NCBI GenBank assembly: GCA_938040055.1
Contig: CALHWY010000008.1
Coordinates: 1 to 18,750, forward strand
DNA length: 18,750 nt
Direction of reading: 5' to 3'
Source: an uncultured Endomicrobiia bacterium
Lineage (GTDB): Bacteria; Elusimicrobiota; Endomicrobiia; Endomicrobiales; Endomicrobiaceae
The first letter of the stretch is position 1. Each line of letters opens with the position of its first letter. Position numbers and translations under genes: made by a program. The notes under the pieces are model-generated. The model was not told the origin of the DNA and searched no databases. It saw only the letters and a list, made by a program, of their open reading frames with translations. Positions 8,449 through 17,219 of this stretch are shown one piece after another.

Positions 8449-8552
8449 CAAGAGTAAAACCGCTATTTCTCGCAAGGTCTGCTTACGGCAAAACTCGCAT
8501 GGCTGAAAATTTTTGATATCGCCGGCTTGGCCGGCGGTTATATATATGCAAT

Positions 8553-8582
8553 AAAAAAAGGGCGGACTGAAAAACTCCGCCC
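8553..8582 (-). terminator. Rho-independent terminator of the tetR-tolC-RND1 transcript
   Basis: On the minus strand GGGCGGA (8582-8576) pairs perfectly with TCCGCCC (8566-8560) around a nine-base loop, followed directly by seven T residues (8559-8553). It begins 22 bases after the stop codon of RND pump 1. This separates the two RND genes into different transcription units unless there is read-through. Confidence 0.9.
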
Positions 8583-8604
8583 TCTTTCCATTTTAATTGT
8601 ATTA

Positions 8605-11600
8605 TCAGAGCAATTCTTCGTCAGCCAATTCGGCGTCGGAATGATCAATCATTCTGCGTTCCGGCCTGCCGATCAATTTTCTGGTAAAACGTCTGAACCT
8701 GTCCATATACCCGAATATCGCCGGAACCACAAGAAGCGTAAGCAAAGTGGAGCTTATAACCCCGCCGATAACGACAATACCCATTCCTTTTCTGAAAGCT
8801 CCCACTTCGGTAAGTCCCAAAGCCGTCGGAAGCATTCCGGCTATGACGGCAAATGTCGTCATAAGGATAGGTCTGAACCTTGTTTGCCCGGCGGTTACAA
8901 CGGCATCGTCTACGGAATCTCCCGCCCTGATTTTTTGCTGTGTATAGTCCACAAGAAGAATGGAGTTTTTGGCGACAATGCCCAAAAGCATTATCATTCC
9001 TATGAGAGTAAACATATCTATGGACTGTCCGGTAAGATAAAGAGCGACAAATCCGCCGATAATCGCCAGGGGCAAAGCCGACATGATGGTAAGCGGCGTT
9101 ATCACGGATTCATACAAACTCATCAAAATCAAATACATAAAAAGCACTGACATAGCCGCGGCAAGAATTATGCCTTGAACCATCGTATTCATTTCGTCGG
9201 CATTTCCGGAAAATCTTATTTCAATATGTTTCCAGATTCTGGAGTTTTCCGGTTTTGCCTTCTCTTCATTGAATATTCTTATAGCCTCTTTCCGTATGCT
9301 TCCTATAGCCCCGCCTTTTTCAAGATTGCCTTCTACAGTCACAAACTGGGATCTGTCTTTTCTGTTAATTGTCGCAGGACCTTCGGCTTTCACAGGAAAG
9401 GCGACATTTGTAAGCTTTACAAGCTTTCCGTTGACATTATTTATATAAGTCGAATTAAATGCCTCCATAATGTCTTTTTGATCTTGGCGCAATTGCACTC
9501 TGATATCGTATTCTGTGCCTTTCTCTCTGAATTTTCCGGATTTGACCCCGTCTATCATAGCCCTGACTTCGTTTCCCGTTACTACGGAGTTGACGCCGAG
9601 CGATTCCATCTTCTTTGTATCCATCCGGATCTGAAGTTCGGGTTTTCCGGATCTGTAGTTGGTATTGATATCCACAAGCCCCGGAATTCCCTTATACCTT
9701 TCCATAAGCACCGACGCCGCGGCTGACATTTGCGAAGCGTCGGCTCCGAAAAGCTCTACTATAAATTCGCTGCGGCCGGCTCCATTCATCGTAGAATTGC
9801 CGATAGAAACATGCACGTTGTTATCCTGATATTCCCGTCCGTATTTTTCATTAAGCTCTTTTCTGAATTTGTCTTTCATGTCGTTAGTAGTTACCGTTCT
9901 TTTATCCGAAGAAATCAGCTTTACATCAATCGAAGACTTGTTGGAAAGCCCCGTTGTGCTTCCGACAGCAGTGACAAGCATTTCTATATTAGGATCGCTT
10001 AAAATAATATCTTCGGCCGTTTTAGTGACTTTGTCCATCTGCTCAAGCGAAGTTCCAGGTTCGGCTTCAAGAGATATCGTAAATTCTCCCCATTCCGCAG
10101 TGGGCATAAAAGTAAAATTAAGTTGTTTTGCCACTCCAAGCGAACCCGCAAAAAACAATACGGCACACAAAATGGTGAGAATTTTATGCTTGACCGCCTT
10201 TTTGACCGCAAAAATATAAAATCTTTCGCAAGCTTTGTATATTTTTTCAAACCACCGGAGCGTCAAATAGTTCCATATCATACTGACCGCTTTTATTATT
10301 TTTCCCTGTTCTTTTTCTTCATCGTGCCCTTTGATGATATAGGCGGAAAGCATGGGGGCTATGGTCAAAGCGTCAAGTACGGAAATAAACATGGCAAAAA
10401 CCACCGTCAGGCCGAACTCTTTAAAAAACCGCCCCATAATGCCGCTTAAAAAAGAAACCGGCAAAAACACGGCGACAACGGCGCTTGTCGTGGCGATAAC
10501 GGCCATGGTGACTTCATTCGTGCCGTCCAGGGCCGATTTTACCGGGCTTGAGCCTTCCTCATAATGACGGAATATGTTTTCCCTGACCACGATGGCATCA
10601 TCGATAAGAAGGCCGACCGCCAGCGACAAAGACATAAGGGAAAGAACATTCAGGCTGAATCCGAAAAGATTCATAAACAGAAATGCGCCTATAAGACTGT
10701 TGGGAAGAGCAAGCGAAGTTATGAAAGTGGAACGCCAGCTTCCCAAAAAGAAATAAACCACGACAACGGCAAGAAAAATGCCCTCAATGATAGTCCTTTC
10801 TACGTCTTTAAGATTCATTCTTACGCTTTTTGCATTATCGGCAATAAGCGTCAAAACCGGTTTGCCGGGTTCGTCTTTATATTTTTCGTTTACCTCAATA
10901 AGCCTTTTCCGGACGGCATCGGAAATGGCGACGTCGTTCGATTTCGCCTGTTTATAAACCTGTATGATAAGAGACGGCTCAATGTCAATATTGCCGTTTT
11001 CATCCCTTATGCTGACCCTTGCCCTTGTCGTTTCTTCCTCAAACGAATCAACGACTTTTCCCAGATCTTTTACCGTAACGGCAATATCGTTTCCCATAAA
11101 GCTTACGACCACATCGTTGATCTGTTTTATAGATTTGAATTCCCCGATGGTTCTAAAAGCCAGATCCATAGCCCCTTTATTCACTTTTCCTGCGGGAATA
11201 TTGAGGCTGTTGGATTTTATTCTTGCCGAAACCGCGCTTAAAGTAAGCTCGTGCGCTTTGAGTTTGTTTTTGTCTATGTCGACATGTATCTCCCTTTTGC
11301 AACCGCCCAAGATCTCAACTTTCGAAACCCCGCTCACACGCGAAATTTCTTTTGTAATTTCATCATTTGCAAAATCATACAGTTCTTTGGAAGTCATATT
11401 CGCTTTCAGGCTTAAAGAAACTATCGGCATGCCGTCGGGATCGAGCTTTTGTATGACGGGTTCTTCAATATCGCCCGGCAAGTTCCGTTTAGCCTCTCCG
11501 ACTTTGTCTTTAACTTCCTGAAGCGCTATATCCGGGTCTTTTGAAAGCTCGAATTCTCCGTAAACGATCGAATAATTGTCCTGGCTTATCGAATTTACGT

Positions 11601-11841
11601 GTTTCAAACCGGATATCCCGCTCATAGCATCTTCAAGCGGTTTTGAGACCAGTTGTTCTATTTCCTCCGGCCCCGCACCGGAATACTGCGTCATTACCAA
11701 TACGTAAGGAAATTCTATGTCAGGAAACATTCTGACGCTCATTCTGCCGTAGGCCGCAAGCCCTAAAATGATTATCACCATAAGCAGCGCCGTGATAAAA
11801 GTAGGGCGTTTGATCGAAAGTTTTGCCAAATTTAAGTTCAT
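8605..11841 (-). CDS. RND-family multidrug efflux pump, inner-membrane subunit (first copy)
   Basis: A proton-driven RND (HAE-type) exporter of 1,078 residues, normal for the family. It begins with IKRPTFITALL leading into helix 1 and RMFPDIEFPYV after it. The proton-relay aspartates are D414-D415 in VGLLIDDAIVVREN, and K958 lies in GIVAKNSILLVDY, so the transporter should be competent. Porter-domain hallmarks include FPYVLVMTQYSGAGPEEIE near residues 44-62, and the second half repeats the fold (FMPTAEWGEF onwards). The ATG has AGAGGA seven bases upstream and lies 15 bases after the tolC stop, so the two are surely co-transcribed. The operon is tetR, tolC, this gene, then a terminator. No periplasmic adaptor gene is present, which a tripartite pump of this type normally needs. 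The substrate cannot be read from the sequence. Export of toxic compounds sensed by the TetR protein is the natural inference. Confidence 0.98.
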   Translation of the reverse strand: MNLNLAKLSIKRPTFITALLMVIIILGLAAYGRMSVRMFPDIEFPYVLVMTQYSGAGPEEIEQLVSKPLEDAMSGISGLKHVNSISQDNYSIVYGEFELSKDPDIALQEVKDKVGEAKRNLPGDIEEPVIQKLDPDGMPIVSLSLKANMTSKELYDFANDEITKEISRVSGVSKVEILGGCKREIHVDIDKNKLKAHELTLSAVSARIKSNSLNIPAGKVNKGAMDLAFRTIGEFKSIKQINDVVVSFMGNDIAVTVKDLGKVVDSFEEETTRARVSIRDENGNIDIEPSLIIQVYKQAKSNDVAISDAVRKRLIEVNEKYKDEPGKPVLTLIADNAKSVRMNLKDVERTIIEGIFLAVVVVYFFLGSWRSTFITSLALPNSLIGAFLFMNLFGFSLNVLSLMSLSLAVGLLIDDAIVVRENIFRHYEEGSSPVKSALDGTNEVTMAVIATTSAVVAVFLPVSFLSGIMGRFFKEFGLTVVFAMFISVLDALTIAPMLSAYIIKGHDEEKEQGKIIKAVSMIWNYLTLRWFEKIYKACERFYIFAVKKAVKHKILTILCAVLFFAGSLGVAKQLNFTFMPTAEWGEFTISLEAEPGTSLEQMDKVTKTAEDIILSDPNIEMLVTAVGSTTGLSNKSSIDVKLISSDKRTVTTNDMKDKFRKELNEKYGREYQDNNVHVSIGNSTMNGAGRSEFIVELFGADASQMSAAASVLMERYKGIPGLVDINTNYRSGKPELQIRMDTKKMESLGVNSVVTGNEVRAMIDGVKSGKFREKGTEYDIRVQLRQDQKDIMEAFNSTYINNVNGKLVKLTNVAFPVKAEGPATINRKDRSQFVTVEGNLEKGGAIGSIRKEAIRIFNEEKAKPENSRIWKHIEIRFSGNADEMNTMVQGIILAAAMSVLFMYLILMSLYESVITPLTIMSALPLAIIGGFVALYLTGQSIDMFTLIGMIMLLGIVAKNSILLVDYTQQKIRAGDSVDDAVVTAGQTRFRPILMTTFAVIAGMLPTALGLTEVGAFRKGMGIVVIGGVISSTLLTLLVVPAIFGYMDRFRRFTRKLIGRPERRMIDHSDAELADEELL

Positions 11842-11856
11842 AGAATTTCCTCTGAT

Positions 11857-13299
11857 TTACCGTCTTATGATATCGGCGGAAGTATTGTAAAAAGCTTCCG
11901 CTTGTTCGTATATACTTATAAGTTCAAGTATATTCTGCAGCATGCTAAGGTATGAATCGTCCAAATCCTGCTCGCTTTGCAAAACAAGATAAGTGGTGCT
12001 TCTTCCTTTTTTGAGAAGATTCTGCTCCTCTTCGTTTCTTTTTTGCTGAATATCCCTTATTTCGACGGAAAGAGCCAATCTTGATTTCGCATTGTTCCAG
12101 TTATCCACAAGCTGAAACCAGTCGCTCGATTCCTGAAGTTTTGCATTTTCCACAGTTTTTTCAGCGGATATTTTGGCGGCTTTATATCCCTCGTTAACGG
12201 CTGTTCTAAGGGTAAAATCAAGCGGAAGAGTGTATTTTAAACCCAGGGAATATGAAGGTTTGTTAAGCTCTCCCAGGTCGGAACCTGCCTTGGAAAAATC
12301 TTTATTGACACCGTTTAAAGCAAACTGCCCTACAAATACAAGATCGGCTCCCATGCTTTTTTGCGAAAGCAGCTGGGCCTGAAACGCGCTTAAAACGTCT
12401 TCCTCGGCAGAGAGCACGTCGGCCCTGGTTCCTTTTTTTTCAAGCTTTTTGTCTTTTTCGAAATTGTTTCCCGCAGTGATGAAGGCTTCCACCTGATACT
12501 TACCCTTCGGGTCGGAAATGCTGATAAACCTGTTAAAATCCCTTGAAGCTTTAACTTCCTGTTCGTAAGCAAGCTTAAGATTCAGCTCTCTTTGTTTAAA
12601 AGCGGCTTGAGACTGAAGCATATCGGATTTTTCCGCTAAATCCAGATCGTATCTTTTCCGGTTCCAATCCGTTATTTTTTTCGTTCTTTCAAGAGAAGAT
12701 CTCCTGAAATCTATTACAGTTCTGCAATACGACAAATTCCAGTAGGCAAGTTTTGCTTCAAGAAGGATCTTTTGCTTTTTATACTCCAGCAAATAAAGAG
12801 CGGAATTGGCGTTCGCCTTTGCCTGCGCAATGCTTGCCTTGGTTTTTCCGCCGTTCCACTCTTTCAGTAAAGACTGCTCAAGTCTTATAAACGGGGCAAG
12901 TTCGGCAACTTCATAATCCGTTCCGGCTTTATAATCGTTATTTCCGTAAGAGCCCTGCAAACCCACTGTTGCCTGCGTGCCGGTTTCAAACCGTCTGCTG
13001 ACATTTACGTCAGCGGAGAAAGCGGACACTCTGTCCATGGTGGCGGAGTCGACCACAAAAGGCTTTCCGCTGCGGTCGTCGCCGTAAGTCAGCGAAGCGG
13101 AAAAAAAATAAGAATAAACCCTGTCAATTTCGGCAAGTTTTCCCTTGAGGGCGTCTATTCCGGCCTGAACCGATTTCAGTTCGCTGTTATTTTCAGCCAC
13201 CAAATCCAAATACTGCCGCATGCTGAGCGTCTGGGCGCAAACGGCATCCGCCGCGCAGGCAAAAACGGCAAAAAGCAAAAGAAATTTAATCTTTTTCAT
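11857..13299 (-). CDS. TolC-family outer-membrane efflux channel
   Basis: A 480-residue outer-membrane efflux protein (OEP family), the usual length for TolC/OprM relatives. A signal peptide covers about residues 1-23 (basic MKKIK, hydrophobic core, CAQ at the end). The mature chain starts with LSMRQYLDLVAENNSELKSV, the usual first helix of these channels, and contains two long helical repeats around 35-240 and 290-470 with strand-forming segments between them (for example SASLTYG and ATVGLQGSYGN). Trimeric TolC-type channels span the outer membrane and periplasm and dock with an RND pump. Here the RND gene starts 15 bases downstream and the tetR stop lies 24 bases upstream. AGAGG eight bases before the ATG supports this start. 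The cysteines near the signal end do not make a good lipobox, so an unlipidated TolC-like protein is more likely than an OprM-like lipoprotein. Confidence 0.93.
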   Translation of the reverse strand: MKKIKFLLLFAVFACAADAVCAQTLSMRQYLDLVAENNSELKSVQAGIDALKGKLAEIDRVYSYFFSASLTYGDDRSGKPFVVDSATMDRVSAFSADVNVSRRFETGTQATVGLQGSYGNNDYKAGTDYEVAELAPFIRLEQSLLKEWNGGKTKASIAQAKANANSALYLLEYKKQKILLEAKLAYWNLSYCRTVIDFRRSSLERTKKITDWNRKRYDLDLAEKSDMLQSQAAFKQRELNLKLAYEQEVKASRDFNRFISISDPKGKYQVEAFITAGNNFEKDKKLEKKGTRADVLSAEEDVLSAFQAQLLSQKSMGADLVFVGQFALNGVNKDFSKAGSDLGELNKPSYSLGLKYTLPLDFTLRTAVNEGYKAAKISAEKTVENAKLQESSDWFQLVDNWNNAKSRLALSVEIRDIQQKRNEEEQNLLKKGRSTTYLVLQSEQDLDDSYLSMLQNILELISIYEQAEAFYNTSADIIRR

Positions 13300-13323
13300 T
13301 ATAAAACCTCTCCGTCTGTTTTT

Positions 13324-13914
13324 TTATTTAAATTTTTCCATTATAAAATCAATCATTTTTTCAACGCGTTTATAATATTCGTCTTGTCCGTGCCGGTAAA
13401 ACTCGCAGCATCTGGCATAACTGTGCAATGCCCCGCTGAGCGCTGAAATCAAAATATCGGTATCGGCGTCTTTATCCAAATATCCGTCTTTTTTGCATTC
13501 GTTTACGAGATCGCCGTAAAATTTCAGCCATTTCGCATAAATTTCTCTTCTGATCTCCGTATAAAGTTCATCAAAAATATTAACGTCTTTTATCATCGTC
13601 TCGATTATACCCCGGCGTTCTCTCATCATTTCGGCAGTCATAAATAAAACTTTTTTCAGTTTTTGCCGTGAAGTCGCCAGTTTTTCCGATCCGGCCACAA
13701 AATCCGCCGCCAAATCATCATTCATGCTTTTAAAAAGCGCCTTGATAAAATTCTCTTTCGATTTGAAATAGTAATAAAACATCCCTAAATTGATATCGGC
13801 GCTAAGGCAGATCTGCCTTATGCTCAGATTGGCAATTCCCTCGGAAACAATCCTCTTTTTGCCCAGCTCTATTAATTTTTTATCTAAATTCCGCGAAGGT
13901 CTCGACATTTTCAT
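13324..13914 (-). CDS. TetR-family transcriptional regulator of the efflux operon
   Basis: A 196-residue protein of typical TetR length. Residues 10-60 form the N-terminal DNA-binding domain: a first helix, then IRQICLSADINLGMFYYYFKSKE, whose second half (GMFYYYFKSKENFIKALF) is the recognition helix plus the family's diagnostic aromatic stretch. The remaining residues are a divergent all-helical ligand-binding and dimerisation domain whose inducer cannot be predicted. It is the first gene of the tetR-tolC-RND1 operon and lies directly behind a strong promoter containing a palindrome, which suggests repression of its own operon, relieved by a pump substrate. The first ATG (13914) is only three bases from AGG, while the ATG at 13908 (residue 3) has a nine-base gap, so the true start may be two codons in. 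Confidence 0.95.
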   Translation of the reverse strand: MKMSRPSRNLDKKLIELGKKRIVSEGIANLSIRQICLSADINLGMFYYYFKSKENFIKALFKSMNDDLAADFVAGSEKLATSRQKLKKVLFMTAEMMRERRGIIETMIKDVNIFDELYTEIRREIYAKWLKFYGDLVNECKKDGYLDKDADTDILISALSGALHSYARCCEFYRHGQDEYYKRVEKMIDFIMEKFK

Positions 13915-13941
13915 TTACCTTTTTATTGTCCGGAAAATAAT

Positions 13942-13970
13942 TTTATACACATTTATAATAAATTTGTCAA
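13942..13970 (-). promoter_or_regulatory. Near-consensus sigma-70 promoter of the tetR-tolC-RND1 operon
   Basis: On the minus strand TTGACA (13970-13965, perfect -35), a 17-base spacer and TATAAA (13947-13942, five of six) lie about 28 bases before the tetR start. This is the strongest promoter seen in the window. Such a strong promoter before a pump operon fits one that is normally held off by a repressor. Confidence 0.8.
13951..13963. promoter_or_regulatory. Candidate TetR operator in the promoter spacer
   Basis: A perfect palindrome, ATTTAT-A-ATAAAT, fills most of the space between the -35 and -10 elements. TetR-type repressors bind palindromes that overlap their promoters. The A+T-rich surroundings make a chance palindrome possible. 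Confidence 0.5.
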
Positions 13971-14419
13971 GTTCGCCCTTAATTTGCCGGACGCGGTATT
14001 TTACGGCATTGGAATTTATTGATTTTTGAAACATTTTTAAATATAAACCGTTTTATTGATAATGCATCATAAACCGGCAAAGACAAAAAATTTTCCATAA
14101 AACAATGCAAAAACAGGCTTACGCATTTTGCTGTTTTTTTGCCGGATTCCATAAAAGCCGTTAAAAATTTAATATTTTCAATTTATTTATGCCACAGAAA
14201 AAAATTGCAAATTCCATTCTTGCTTTAAAGAAAGCTTGTAAATTAGTATTATTGACAAAAACATACAAATCCGCCGCAAAATTTCCGCGCAAAAATAAAT
14301 TTTTTTGATGCGCGGCCGCTTTTTTTGAAAAGATAAAAATTTTTCAAGGCAAAGAAAAAAACAAATGCGGCGCAAAGGCAAAAAGGCTTGCGGGAAACGG
14401 CGGACGCCGGGACGGGTAT
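13971..14419. other. Intergenic region, no gene seen
   Basis: A+T-rich DNA between the efflux operon promoter and the broken plus-strand gene. The only structure noticed is AAAAACAG...CTGTTTTTTT around 14110-14140, a weak stem with a 14-base loop and a T-run on the plus strand. It is A+T-rich and not adjacent to a gene, so I do not call it a terminator. A TTGACA near 14250 has no -10 at a suitable distance. Confidence 0.5.
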
Positions 14420-15462
14420 TTGCGGAAAACATTGTTTTTTTATATTCCGGCAAAGCCCGGTACCATAAACGGCCGGCTTAAGGCTTTTTGCGGCGCGGCG
14501 GCATATTCGGCCGCGGCTTTCATATCCACGCTTGCCTATTCTCCTTTTAAAGAAGAATCTTTTTTCAAATATCCGCAAGACGGCAGAATAAAATACGGAT
14601 ACGCCGGGAGTTCTCCCCTGCTTATGCAAAAGGACACTGATATCGCTTATACGGGAACGGTATATATGTATAAAAAGCTGCTCAAAATCGATTTCAGAAA
14701 ACCGGAAGCAGCCGGCCTTTCATATTATATTGACGGACGGTATACGGGAAGTTCGGCAAAGCCCGGCGCTATGACGCAAAACCTTGTAAAACTCGACAAC
14801 GATTTCGGCAAACGGAATAATATCCGAAATAAATTCTTATGAATATTCACCCGAACAAGGCTGGACGCAAACCGCGGAACCTTTGGCTTTTGACAGTTTG
14901 GGCTACTGCGCTTATGAACTTTGCAAAAACATGGCAAATCCTTGGAAAAGCGAAGATTTCACATATACCGGCAATTATGCCTGCATAATAACGGAAAACG
15001 CTTCCGCAAACGAACAATTGAAAAAAAAAGCTGTTTAATCTCCGGAAAATGGATTTTGAAAACGGAAAAACCAAGTAGGATCCGCAAAAACCGTATCGGA
15101 CAATGCTTTAAATTACCGCGGTTTCAGCGAAGAAGACCCCGTATCCGTTTACATAAGAGTAAAAAAAGGTCCTTGCGGAAGCTTTAAAATGCTGCAGACT
15201 TTAGAAGAGATGAAAATGTTTGTCGAAACGATTGAAAAATCGAAACTTTCTACAAATATTCTCGAAAACCGCGCCTCTTTCAAAGATATCATATATGACG
15301 CGCAAAATTTTCCATAAGAGTCAGCCGGACACCGGGAAAAGTTTCAAACTTTGGTACTATGACGGCAAATTTGTGACGGAAAAAGGGCTGTATGTTTTTA
15401 TCCCGGATAAAAATAAGGATAAAATCGACACGCTGCTTGCAAAATATGCCGGCAAACAATAA
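14420..15462 (+). pseudogene. Frameshifted remnant of an uncharacterised gene
   Basis: Coding-like protein text runs through this stretch but jumps frame at least three times. Segment one (14420-about 14830) includes FKYPQDGRIKYGYAGSSP and LSYYIDGRYTGSS. Segment two (about 14835-15038) reads YSPEQGWTQTAEPLAFDSLG and ends after a run of nine A residues at 15021-15029. Segment three (about 15090-15317) reads GFSEEDPVSVYIRVKKG. Segment four ends at 15462 with SFKLWYYDGKFVTEKGLYVF and a Lys-rich tail. Shifts lie near 14830, between 15020 and 15090 (where other short frames and a stop intervene) and near 15305. The apparent start is only a TTG with no good ribosome site, so the N-terminus is also doubtful. 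I do not recognise the family; soluble or secreted beta-rich protein is the most I would say. It is the only plus-strand coding signal in the window. Sequencing error is possible, but the neighbouring genes are all intact. Confidence 0.7.
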
Positions 15463-15779
15463 AGAAAAACGCGGTGCCCGCTCAATAAAGCGGCGCATTT
15501 ACAAAAACTGAAAATGCCGGATTTGTCAAAATTTTTGCGATAAAGCAAAAGCGCCCGAGCCGATGCCGCATTAAAAAAAACGCCTGCCGCAAATATAAAA
15601 CGCTTTTTTATAAAAAATTCCTGAACAGAGGACAAATTTTTTATTTTCGTCAAAAAAATTCAGGAGAAAGTATAAATTCCGGACTATTCCGCGCTTAATT
15701 GAAAGAAAGCCCGCGGTAAACAGATCTTGCCGCAAAGAGCTGGAAAATAATAAAGCAAACGCATGCGAATTTACGGATT
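15463..15779. other. Intergenic region, no gene seen
   Basis: Lies between the broken plus-strand gene and the minus-strand glycosylase, which converge here. CCGCT-CAATAA-AGCGG (about 15479-15494) follows the pseudogene closely but lacks a T-run. CCTGAA and TTCAGG about 30 bases apart (about 15620-15665) could form a long-loop hairpin followed by AATTTTTT on the minus strand, a weak terminator candidate for the glycosylase. Confidence 0.45.
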
Positions 15780-16412
15780 TTAAGTTTCGCGCATCTTTTC
15801 GCGTTTTGCAAAAGCGTCTATCGTCCACAGATACAAAGAGGCCGCGGAGCCGTAAGGCGAATACATTTCTTTATATTTTTCGAATTCTTTTTTTGAAAGA
15901 GTTTTCAAATCATGCAATTTCATAATGGCTCGGCGTATTCCCAAATCCCCGTAACTGAGCACGTTTTTTTTGCCCAGGCAAAAAAGCATCAGCATCTCAG
16001 CCGTCCAAACGCCTACTCCGTCCAAAGAAGAAAGCTTTTTTACTATTTCTTCTTCTTTAAGTTTATGGAGATTTTTAAAATCAATCTCTTTGTTTAAAGA
16101 TGCTTCGGCTGCCGCATTTATATATGCGGCTTTTCTCATGCTTATCCCGCAGGAGCGCACGGCTTCAAGCCCGAGTTTTTTTATGTTTGAAGGGCTGATA
16201 TCGCCGTTGAGCAGTTTATAAAATCTGGCGGTTACGGCTTGGGCTGCCCGGCCGGAAATCTGCTGGCCGATAATGCTTTCAATCAGGGCGGCAAAAGGAT
16301 CCTCTGTCATTTCCCTTTTTATAATTCCGCGCTTTTCTATGATTTTTGCCAGCTTTTTATCCCTTTTTTTAAGATGTTCAATCTCTTTAGCGCCATATTT
16401 AAAATATTTCAT
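15780..16412 (-). CDS. DNA-3-methyladenine glycosylase, AlkA-like (HhH-GPD superfamily)
   Basis: A 210-residue base-excision repair enzyme that would cut the N-glycosidic bond of alkylated purines such as 3-methyladenine, leaving an abasic site. The HhH-GPD fold is visible: LIESIIGQQISGRAA at residues 43-57 (the usual start of the glycosylase core), the helix-hairpin-helix LSSLDGVGVWTAEMLM at 127-142 and the catalytic aspartate D156 in SYGDLGIRRAI. YSPYGSAASLYLW at 184-196 matches the conserved end segment of AlkA-type enzymes. There is no four-cysteine iron-sulphur motif at the C-terminus, which argues against EndoIII/MutY. At 210 residues it lacks the N-terminal domain of E. coli AlkA and resembles the shorter bacterial forms. 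The ATG has AAGG seven bases upstream. It stands alone, with no operon partner. Confidence 0.93.
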   Translation of the reverse strand: MKYFKYGAKEIEHLKKRDKKLAKIIEKRGIIKREMTEDPFAALIESIIGQQISGRAAQAVTARFYKLLNGDISPSNIKKLGLEAVRSCGISMRKAAYINAAAEASLNKEIDFKNLHKLKEEEIVKKLSSLDGVGVWTAEMLMLFCLGKKNVLSYGDLGIRRAIMKLHDLKTLSKKEFEKYKEMYSPYGSAASLYLWTIDAFAKREKMRET

Positions 16413-16668
16413 TTCAAAACCTTGTTTTATCCGCTTTTTTCATAAAATTTCCGGTATACGGCAGAGGCAAATTTCACGATATCATATGAATGCCTTTAAA
16501 GCTCCGGCGCTGTTTTAAAATATAGGGACTTATTCTGTTTCTTGTTTTTTTTATATCCGTAAGGCTTGTCTTTTCGGTACGCAAAATATCATAGAAAACG
16601 GATATCGCGCGAATATATGCGCTGCTTGAAAACTTTTTGGCAAAAAATACTTTTAAATACGCAAAGCC

Positions 16669-16693
16669 ATGCCGTTCTTTCCGGCATTTTTTT
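16669..16693 (+). terminator. Possible orphan Rho-independent terminator on the plus strand
   Basis: ATGCCG (16669-16674) pairs with CGGCAT (16682-16687) around a seven-base loop, followed by a T-run to 16693. No plus-strand gene lies upstream, so it would only make sense for an unrecognised transcript or a lost gene. Confidence 0.35.
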
Positions 16694-16710
16694 GGGATTT
16701 TCGCTCAAAA

Positions 16711-16732
16711 AAATATTTTCGAAAAAATATTT
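16711..16732. repeat. A+T-rich inverted repeat
   Basis: AAATATTTT (16711-16719) and AAAATATTT (16724-16732) are perfect inverted nine-base arms around CGAA. Function unknown. It could be a protein-binding site or a chance feature of A+T-rich DNA. Confidence 0.4.
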
Positions 16733-17219
16733 GGCATAAGACGCAAAAATTTTAATTCCCTTAAAAATGCCAAAAAGCATAACGGCTGCGCATTGCTAAA
16801 TTTTTTCTTCTAACCGGAAAAAGGCGGCAAGAAAGAAAGCTGAAGCGGCGGCTTCAAAAAACTTTTATAACGCTTTCCGTTTATCATAAGAAAAACTCGC
16901 TACGCGGGCTATCCGCTTTTTTTAAGCATAAACCGCAAACCGCATCTTTTTTTCTTAAAAACTTTCCGGCGTTTTTTATAAGCGGGCCATATCCTCAATC
17001 CGGCCTTGCAAAGCCTCGAAAAAAAACTTCTTTGCCGGTCGTCTCGTACGCAAAGCGTAAAACAGTCTTTTAAAAAAGTTCCGGCTGCGCGGACAATATG
17101 AATTTTTTCATACTCATACGTTTTTCGTGCCAAAAATTTTTCTGTCTGCAAATACATTTATTTTGCGCCATTCGCATACCGCCCCGGAACCGCCGGACTG
17201 CCGCTTTTTTTGAAAAAGC

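Larger units (their letters stand above)
8083..8604. other. 522-base spacer between the two RND genes; no gene seen
   Basis: No open frame here looks coding. It holds the pump 1 terminator at its right end and a candidate pump 2 promoter at its left end. Between them is a run of small inverted repeats: GAGAGT-ATC-ACTCTC (8406-8420), GAGAC-TTT-GTCTC (8423-8435), CCC-GCAA-GGG (8439-8448) and GCCGGC-TTG-GCCGGC (8521-8535). The first three lie side by side with almost no linker. Confidence 0.6.

Noticed and set aside
10564..11241. Plus-strand open frame of 225 aa inside RND pump 1
   Set aside because: It is antisense to a clearly conserved RND gene and has no features of its own.
14187..14629. 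Overlapping minus-strand frames of 88 and 126 aa before the broken gene
   Set aside because: Both are rich in Phe/Arg/Lys, overlap each other and oppose the better coding text on the plus strand.
16909..17157. Minus-strand open frame of 82 aa
   Set aside because: No ribosome site, a composition of Lys/Arg/Phe/Cys typical of random frames in this region, and no recognised motif.
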